64,000 bases of DNA from Saccharothrix ecbatanensis (GTDB lineage: Bacteria; Actinomycetota; Actinomycetes; Mycobacteriales; Pseudonocardiaceae). The stretch covers positions 8,556,001 to 8,620,000 of the forward strand of contig NZ_JACHMO010000001.1 in assembly GCF_014205015.1 (NCBI RefSeq). The letters run 5' to 3'. The notes beneath the pieces are model-generated. The model saw only the letters and a list, made by a program, of their open reading frames with translations. It had not been told where the DNA came from and did not search any database. Position numbers and translations under genes: made by a program. Of the stretch, positions 59,248 through 64,000 are shown one piece after another; the first letter of the stretch is position 1; every line of letters starts with the position of its first letter.

Positions 59248-60666
59248 CTAATTCCCCACGCCGCGTAGTGGCCGTAGTTCGACGTGCACGCGGCCCGCGA
59301 CCGAGCCAAGAGGCGCGTAGCTGTGACGAAAATGCATTTTTCCCACCGGCGCGATGCGCGCTTGGGAGAGCAGGGTCCGATAGACCATCTTCACCTGGTG
59401 TCCGGCCAGTAGTCCGCCCACGCAGACATGTGCGCCCACACCGAAAGGCGAGAAGATTCCGGGCCTCGAACGGTGCTCGGACCGATCCGGCGAGAACCGG
59501 TCCGGATCGAACACCGCCGGTTGCGTCCACGCCTCCGGGTGACGTGCCGGCGGTCCGAGCAATGCGAAGACCAACGTTCCGGCGGGAATCTCGTGACCGC
59601 CCAGTTCCGTGTCCACGAGGTTGCGCCGCATCACGTGCGAACTCACCGGGAAGAGCCGCATGGTCTCGTTCCAGACGCGTTCGGTCTTCTCCATGCGAGC
59701 CAGGACCTGGACGCTCGGCTCACCCGACGAAGCGTCCAACGCCTCCTCCCGCAACTGCTCCTGCCAGTCGGGGTGGTGCGAAAGGACGTGCGCCATGCTG
59801 CTCATCGACAGCGTGTTCGTGTCGAAGGCGGCGAGCATGGTCGAGATGAACGTCCGCGCGAGCGTTTCGTCGTCGGTCCACTCGATCTCGCCCCTGGCCC
59901 GGCAGAACCGGCTGAAGAGGTCCGTGCCCTCGGGGTTCGGATTCTCGGCGATGCGCTTCGTCAGCGAACGCAACAGGCCGCGGTACGACTTGAGCATCCG
60001 GGATCGGACCGCGCCGAGCGGAATACCCACGGCGGGCGTGAAGCTGGCCAGCCAGAGGCCGCGGATCGTGCGGTCCAACTGCTCGGCCTCACGCGGATCC
60101 TCCACACCCATGAAGATGAGCGCGGAAATGCGCACCAAGAGCTTTCGGATGGCGGCCTTGGCCTCGATCCGGCCACGCCCGACCCAGCCCGCGACCTCTT
60201 CCTCCACCAGCTTCTGGCAACTCCGCGCATACGATTCCAGCGCGTCGGGGGCGAACGCCGGGGACAACAGGCGCCGCACGTCGCGGTGCGGTACTTCGTC
60301 GAGGGTGAGAATCCCGTCCCAGCCCTCGATGGAGTCGTCCATGCCGGAGAGGTAATAGCCCCAGGCAACTCCGGACGACCAGCACTTGTCCCGGTTCCGG
60401 CCGACGCGGGAAACCAGGTCCGGGTCCGCGACGCACACGATCGGATCGACGCCGAACATGTGCCGGTATACCGGCCCGAATCGCTCGACCTGCTCCCGGA
60501 GGTGGTCGTCGCCGCGACGGACCCAACCGGCCACGTTGCGGTATCCCGCGAACGCCCCGGATTCACCGGGCAGGTGGTCGAGTCGGTTGGCCAGCGGTAT
60601 TCGGCCGATGCGTCGGATCGGCGCGCCGACATCCGGCAGGGCCGCACTGACCAGGTCGCTCTTCAT
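59248..60666 (-). CDS. Cytochrome P450 of the terpenoid operon
   Basis: The 472-residue P450 has the heme motif FSPFGVGAHVCVGG, ExxR in ETMRLFP and the I-helix AAFDTNT, where asparagine follows the conserved threonine. It is longer than the CYP105-like enzymes at 37-39 kb and more like the CYP of terpenoid or class-E type clusters. It probably oxidises the prenylated or cyclised product. It lies 49 bases upstream of the synthase and 66 bases downstream of the UbiA gene. Confidence 0.88.
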   Translation of the reverse strand: MKSDLVSAALPDVGAPIRRIGRIPLANRLDHLPGESGAFAGYRNVAGWVRRGDDHLREQVERFGPVYRHMFGVDPIVCVADPDLVSRVGRNRDKCWSSGVAWGYYLSGMDDSIEGWDGILTLDEVPHRDVRRLLSPAFAPDALESYARSCQKLVEEEVAGWVGRGRIEAKAAIRKLLVRISALIFMGVEDPREAEQLDRTIRGLWLASFTPAVGIPLGAVRSRMLKSYRGLLRSLTKRIAENPNPEGTDLFSRFCRARGEIEWTDDETLARTFISTMLAAFDTNTLSMSSMAHVLSHHPDWQEQLREEALDASSGEPSVQVLARMEKTERVWNETMRLFPVSSHVMRRNLVDTELGGHEIPAGTLVFALLGPPARHPEAWTQPAVFDPDRFSPDRSEHRSRPGIFSPFGVGAHVCVGGLLAGHQVKMVYRTLLSQARIAPVGKMHFRHSYAPLGSVAGRVHVELRPLRGVGN

Positions 60667-60732
60667 CGGTACCTTCCTTGCCGGCCGAGGCGGTGGGCGC
60701 TCGCCGACCGTGAAATGTGGACTTGGCTCAGC

Positions 60733-61818
60733 TCACGCGGCGCGGGCGAAGGTGAAGACACGGTTCTTGGCCAGGAAGGAGAGCGCCGGGAGCGAGGTGA
60801 TGGCGGTCAAGGCGAACAGCGCGAGCAACGCCGCGGTGCCGGCCGCCTGCGGCATGTCCCGGAAGCCGTACGACACCACCAGACCAAGGGCGGTGAGCAC
60901 GAAGTTCCGGTAGACGAAGAAGCTCTTCATCTTCCGCATGAAGTACTCGGCGTCGCGCCACCTGGACATGAACATCGCGGTCTCGACCAGGTTCAGGAGC
61001 ACGCCGGGGAGCACGAAGGCGAACGCGAGGTCGTCGACGACCAGCCAGGCGGCGAGCGCCGCGATGATCAGCGAGGTCACGAAGGGGACGCGGGACGCGT
61101 AGGTCTTGCCGAACCGGACGACGAGCGTCCGCTTGTTCCCGGCCTTGTCCTCGTCGTAGTCCAGCATCTCCTGGATGTGCAGGCTGCCGAACCAGATCGT
61201 GCCGAGGATCAGCGATTCGACCAGCACGGTCTCGCTGACGAAGCCGAGCAGGTTCCAGTTGGTCGCGTCGGCGGTCGCGGGTGATGCGCCCAGCCTCAGC
61301 GCGAGGTACGCGGAGCACACCAGGATCGGGCCGAACGAGATGAAGTTCGAGAACTCGCCGAGTCCGATGTAGGACAGCTTCAGCTTCGAGTTGTACCCGA
61401 ACATGAAGAACATGCCGGCCGCCACGCACAACAGGAACCGCCACCCGACGAAGTGGATGATCCCGCCCAGGACGACCACGTAGACGGCCAGCAACGTGTA
61501 GAAGAAGCGCCACACCTGCGGCACGGTCAGCAACCGGCCGGTCAGCACACCGCTGCCGCCGGAGAACAGCGTGGGTGGCTGCGCGACCTCCGAATAGACG
61601 TTCTGCCGGTAATTGGAGTAGTCCTTCAACTCATCCCACACCTCCATCACGGCGTGTTGGATGAACGCGGCGCCAACGACGAGTGACGCCAGGCCGACGT
61701 GGGAGTAACCCTCGGACCAGGCCTGGAGAATGCCGACCATCACCGCGAGCGTGCTGGCGATCGTCCAGTGCGGGCGGACCAACCTGAAGTACGCCATCGG
61801 ATGCTTAAAGCCCGCCAT
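60733..61818 (-). CDS. UbiA-family prenyltransferase
   Basis: The 361-residue integral membrane protein has about nine hydrophobic helices. The UbiA aspartate-rich motifs are present in altered form: EVWDELKDYSNYRQN as motif 1 (about residues 60-75) and MLDYDEDKAGNKRTLVVRFGK as motif 2 (about 215-236), which bind the Mg-diphosphate of the prenyl donor. It should transfer a polyprenyl group to an unknown acceptor, as MenA, UbiA and meroterpenoid enzymes do. Its ATG lies 14 bases inside the methyltransferase gene. Confidence 0.88.
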   Translation of the reverse strand: MAGFKHPMAYFRLVRPHWTIASTLAVMVGILQAWSEGYSHVGLASLVVGAAFIQHAVMEVWDELKDYSNYRQNVYSEVAQPPTLFSGGSGVLTGRLLTVPQVWRFFYTLLAVYVVVLGGIIHFVGWRFLLCVAAGMFFMFGYNSKLKLSYIGLGEFSNFISFGPILVCSAYLALRLGASPATADATNWNLLGFVSETVLVESLILGTIWFGSLHIQEMLDYDEDKAGNKRTLVVRFGKTYASRVPFVTSLIIAALAAWLVVDDLAFAFVLPGVLLNLVETAMFMSRWRDAEYFMRKMKSFFVYRNFVLTALGLVVSYGFRDMPQAAGTAALLALFALTAITSLPALSFLAKNRVFTFARAA

Positions 61819-62695
61819 CGAACGACACCCTTCCGGACTGGTTCTTCTGCGCGACGATGAAGATCTCGGTCGGCTCTTCGGACACCTCGATGACGGACGC
61901 GTCCTCGGCCCCGAGCAACTGGGTGATCTCGTCGGCGATCTGCTTGGGGCGCTCGGCGTCGATCGTCCCCGTTTCGTAGGAGAACATTCCCTGGACGGCC
62001 CGGGGCTCGCCGCGTTCGCCCATGTGGATGTACCCGTTGGAAACGGAGTAGATGAGAATTCCGCCCTCCTTGACGAGGGCCACCGACTTCCGCACGCACG
62101 ACTGGAGGTCGATCGACGTGCTGTTGAGCGTCCGCAAGGAGAAGAAGAGGTCGTACTCGGCGGATTCGGCTTTCCAGTCCTCGAACGAGCCGACGAAGCT
62201 GCGGACGTTCCGGTACCCGCTGAGCTGCTGGGCGACCTGCCGGATCGCCTCGGAGCTGATGTCCAGCAGGTCGATGTTCAGGTTCCGGTTCTCGAAGAGC
62301 TGGCGCACCTCGCGCCCGTCGTTGACGCCGACGCCGAGCACGGTCGCCTCCGGTGCGAGCGAGGTCGCGAACGGCGCGATCTTCTTGTACCAGGTGTCCT
62401 GGTAGAGCGCGCGGAGGTCGTTGACCTGGTCCCATTGGCCGTACTTCTGGTTGTACGCGTACTGCAAAGAGAGGAACGCGTCCTCGACGAACTGGTCGAA
62501 ATCGACGTCGATGCGGTGGCTGCGCCACACCTCGTGGAGTCGGAGCGCCGAGGCGGCCTTGTCGGCGGTCACCTGCACACCGGTGTCATAGCGTCGGGAA
62601 AAATGCGTCTGGAACAGCAATTCAATGCTGTCTTCACGATGTTCGAGTGAAGCTAAATCGTGGTCGTGCGCGTTGGCGTCTTCGTCTTGCTCCAC
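61805..62695 (-). CDS. SAM-dependent methyltransferase
   Basis: The 296-residue protein has a class I methyltransferase core: ATVLGVGVNDGREVRQLF as motif I, LNIDLLDISSEAI as the acidic motif II, and SAEYDLFFSLRTLNS with GGILIYSVSNGYIHM later. The N-terminal about 100 residues are a cap region without recognisable motif. The GTG at 62695 is supported by AAGGAG 8 bases upstream. It is the first gene of the minus-strand terpenoid operon and overlaps the UbiA gene, so the pair act together. Substrate unknown. Confidence 0.85.
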   Translation of the reverse strand: MEQDEDANAHDHDLASLEHREDSIELLFQTHFSRRYDTGVQVTADKAASALRLHEVWRSHRIDVDFDQFVEDAFLSLQYAYNQKYGQWDQVNDLRALYQDTWYKKIAPFATSLAPEATVLGVGVNDGREVRQLFENRNLNIDLLDISSEAIRQVAQQLSGYRNVRSFVGSFEDWKAESAEYDLFFSLRTLNSTSIDLQSCVRKSVALVKEGGILIYSVSNGYIHMGERGEPRAVQGMFSYETGTIDAERPKQIADEITQLLGAEDASVIEVSEEPTEIFIVAQKNQSGRVSFDGGL

Positions 62696-62985
62696 CGGTG
62701 TAGCTCCTTGGGGGGTATCGAGTCTCACGTGGCAGCATAGGTACCCGCCTGTGTGACCGGCGTGCGAACGCGAACATTCTTTACCTGACGCCGAACGGAT
62801 ATCCGAAGTGATGTCGCAGGCGGGGTGAAAATATTTCGCCGACCAACATCGACTGTGGTAGCATCCCGCGCCTCTACCTACTGGCGGGTCGTATGTGCGG
62901 GCCGGATGCGCGCGATCGCAATCCGTGACGGGAGCCATCGGCTATCGTTCGTCCGGACAGGGTCTTGCGAGAATGCGGAGGGGCA

Positions 62986-63708
62986 GTGAACCGGGCTGAA
63001 TTGGGGCCGTTAGAACTGTTCGGTGTGCCGGCGCCGACGATGTTCACCATTGTTTCCGGTGTCGGCACGCTGTTCTGGGTCGCCGCGTACGTGCTCGTCA
63101 TCAGGAAGGGGTTCCAGGACCGCAGCTTCGCGATGCCGATCGCGGCGTTGTGCGGCAACATCGCCTGCGAGGCGATTTTCTCGTTCCTCTACCCCGCCGA
63201 AGGACTGCTCCGGCTGTCCAACTACGCCTGGTTCGCGCTGGACCTGGTCATCCTCTTCCAGATCCTGAAGTTCGCGCCGGCCGAATTCCCCGACCGCCGG
63301 CCCGCCGCGATCCGGATCCAGGTCGTGTTCGGGATCCTGGTGGCGACCTGGTGCGAGATCGCGTTCATCCGGGAGTTCCACGACTACGGCGGCGCCTACG
63401 TCATCTACGGGCAGAACCTGCTCATGTCGGCCGTGTTCATCGCGATGGTGCAGCAGCGCCGGTCCGCCCGCGGGCAGTCGATGGGCATCGCGATCTCGAA
63501 GATGGTCGGCACCGGGCTGTTCTCCGTCACCCTGTTCCTCTTCTCGCGGGACGACTTCGCGCGGGGCCAGCTGTTGGTGTTCCTCTACGTGGCCTGCTTC
63601 GTGCTGGACCTCATGTACTGCCTCATCCTGCGCCGCTACGTCGTCGCCGCTCGCCAGGAGCGGGAGAGCGGGAAGGCGCAGGAGAGCGAGAAGGTGCCGG
63701 CATCCTGA
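62986..63708 (+). CDS. Pyr4/DmtA1-like integral membrane terpene cyclase
   Basis: The 240-residue protein has seven hydrophobic helices and no soluble domain. In helix 2 it has E62 in GNIACEAIFSF, and in helix 7 D208 in CFVLDLMYCLIL. These match the two catalytic acids of the fungal meroterpenoid cyclase Pyr4 (E63 and D218), which are shared by the bacterial drimentine cyclase DmtA1. Such enzymes protonate an epoxide or terminal olefin of a prenylated acceptor. The GTG at 62986 has GGAGG upstream. It is divergent from the methyltransferase-UbiA operon. The match to this family is by eye and should be tested by structure prediction. Confidence 0.72.
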   Translation: MNRAELGPLELFGVPAPTMFTIVSGVGTLFWVAAYVLVIRKGFQDRSFAMPIAALCGNIACEAIFSFLYPAEGLLRLSNYAWFALDLVILFQILKFAPAEFPDRRPAAIRIQVVFGILVATWCEIAFIREFHDYGGAYVIYGQNLLMSAVFIAMVQQRRSARGQSMGIAISKMVGTGLFSVTLFLFSRDDFARGQLLVFLYVACFVLDLMYCLILRRYVVAARQERESGKAQESEKVPAS

Positions 63709-63709
63709 T

Positions 63710-63749
63710 CTCCGGGGTCCGGCGCGATCTCAAGCGCCGGACCCCGGAG
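63710..63749. terminator. Strong bidirectional terminator
   Basis: Perfect 16-bp arms CTCCGGGGTCCGGCGC (63710-63725) and GCGCCGGACCCCGGAG (63734-63749) with an 8-base loop lie between two convergent genes. Confidence 0.93.
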
Positions 63750-63840
63750 GCAGTGCAGTGCTACGCGACGCCGAACACGTACACGGTCGAGGGGGTCGAC
63801 CGGAACTATCGGTCCGGCGTTACCTCTCGGGAACGATCAC

Positions 63841-64000
63841 TCAGCCGCTGCCGAGGCAGACGAACGGGCGGCGCAACGGGTCCGCGGCGATGGCGTCGGC
63901 GAGTGCCACGGCCGGTCGCGCGCCGGCGGCCAGACTGCGGTGGTAGTCGTCCATCGCGGCGGCGCAGGCCTGGTCGCCCACCCGGCTCAGCGGGGCCACC
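63841..64000 (-). CDS. C-terminus of a CHAT-domain-type protein (partial)
   Basis: The last 53 codons before the stop at 63841 run off the right edge. They encode QACAAAMDDYHRSLAAGARP, then AVALADAIAADPLRRPFVCLGSG, which is the typical ending of CHAT-domain (caspase-HetF-associated TPR) proteins, where the final strand is P-F-x-C-x-G. The rest, including any Cys-His catalytic dyad and other domains, is outside the window. Identification is provisional because only the tail is visible. Confidence 0.55.
   Translation of the reverse strand, partial: VAPLSRVGDQACAAAMDDYHRSLAAGARPAVALADAIAADPLRRPFVCLGSG

Noticed and set aside
1..64000. CRISPR array
   Set aside because: No series of regularly spaced direct repeats was found; repeats seen are operators, IS ends or hairpins.

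Overview
This 64-kb window is high-GC actinobacterial chromosome. An initiator tRNA, prfB, ftsE-ftsX-smpB and ssrA in this order, GTG/TTG starts, leaderless promoters and the paralogue mix all point to the Pseudonocardiales (Saccharothrix, Lentzea or Actinosynnema-like); the genus is an inference.

Layout. (1) 1-8000, conserved core: initiator tRNA, a small zinc-finger protein, a PadR regulator, prfB, ftsE, ftsX, smpB, an amidohydrolase, a two-component system and tmRNA. (2) 8.1-15.9 kb: a regulator/hydrolase pair with twin operators, HrpB helicase, a glycosyltransferase with a GNAT protein, an MFS exporter, a membrane-anchored DsbA-like protein and tRNA-Ala. (3) 15.9-28.7 kb, accessory island after the tRNA: an orphan protein, a HEAT-like gene cut by an IS4-family element with a 10-bp target duplication, then a same-strand cluster (DUF262/HNH nuclease, DndB-like protein, HhH-GPD DNA glycosylase, cobalamin-type radical SAM enzyme, thymidylate-kinase-like protein, Nudix hydrolase), an orphan Imm1-like protein and a large protein with a PH-like C-terminus. 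I know of no described system with this gene content; it is my main candidate for something new. (4) 28.9-43.9 kb: two secreted serine hydrolases, a second two-component system, an operon with an RHH regulator, DUF4097 protein, DrrAB-type transporter and two P450s, a reductase, an ECF42-type sigma factor with its DGPF/YCII partner, and an XRE regulator with a Nudix protein. (5) 44.0-57.9 kb, a probable conflict system: two TIR-membrane proteins flank seven tightly coupled genes (vWA, Hsp70, FN3 protein, zinc-ribbon GTPase, GAP1-like protein, second membrane GTPase, tiny membrane protein), with a divergent GrpE-like gene. (6) 58.0-63.7 kb, a terpenoid cluster: methyltransferase, UbiA prenyltransferase, P450, GGPP-type synthase and a 15-residue peptide ORF on the minus strand, and a divergent Pyr4/DmtA1-like membrane cyclase. 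The window ends inside the C-terminus of a CHAT-type protein.

How genes work together. The core genes serve translation termination, ribosome rescue (smpB and ssrA) and division (ftsEX). The island genes at 19-26 kb look like nucleotide or DNA-base chemistry (radical SAM, kinase, Nudix, glycosylase) combined with a restriction-type nuclease and a DndB-like sensor. The TIR/GTPase/Hsp70 locus looks like a membrane-associated sensing and effector machine. In the terpenoid cluster the synthase should make a C20 (or similar) chain, UbiA should attach it to an acceptor, the Pyr4-like protein should cyclise it, and the P450 and methyltransferase should tailor it. No search or alignment tool was used; all assignments rest on reading motifs and gene order.
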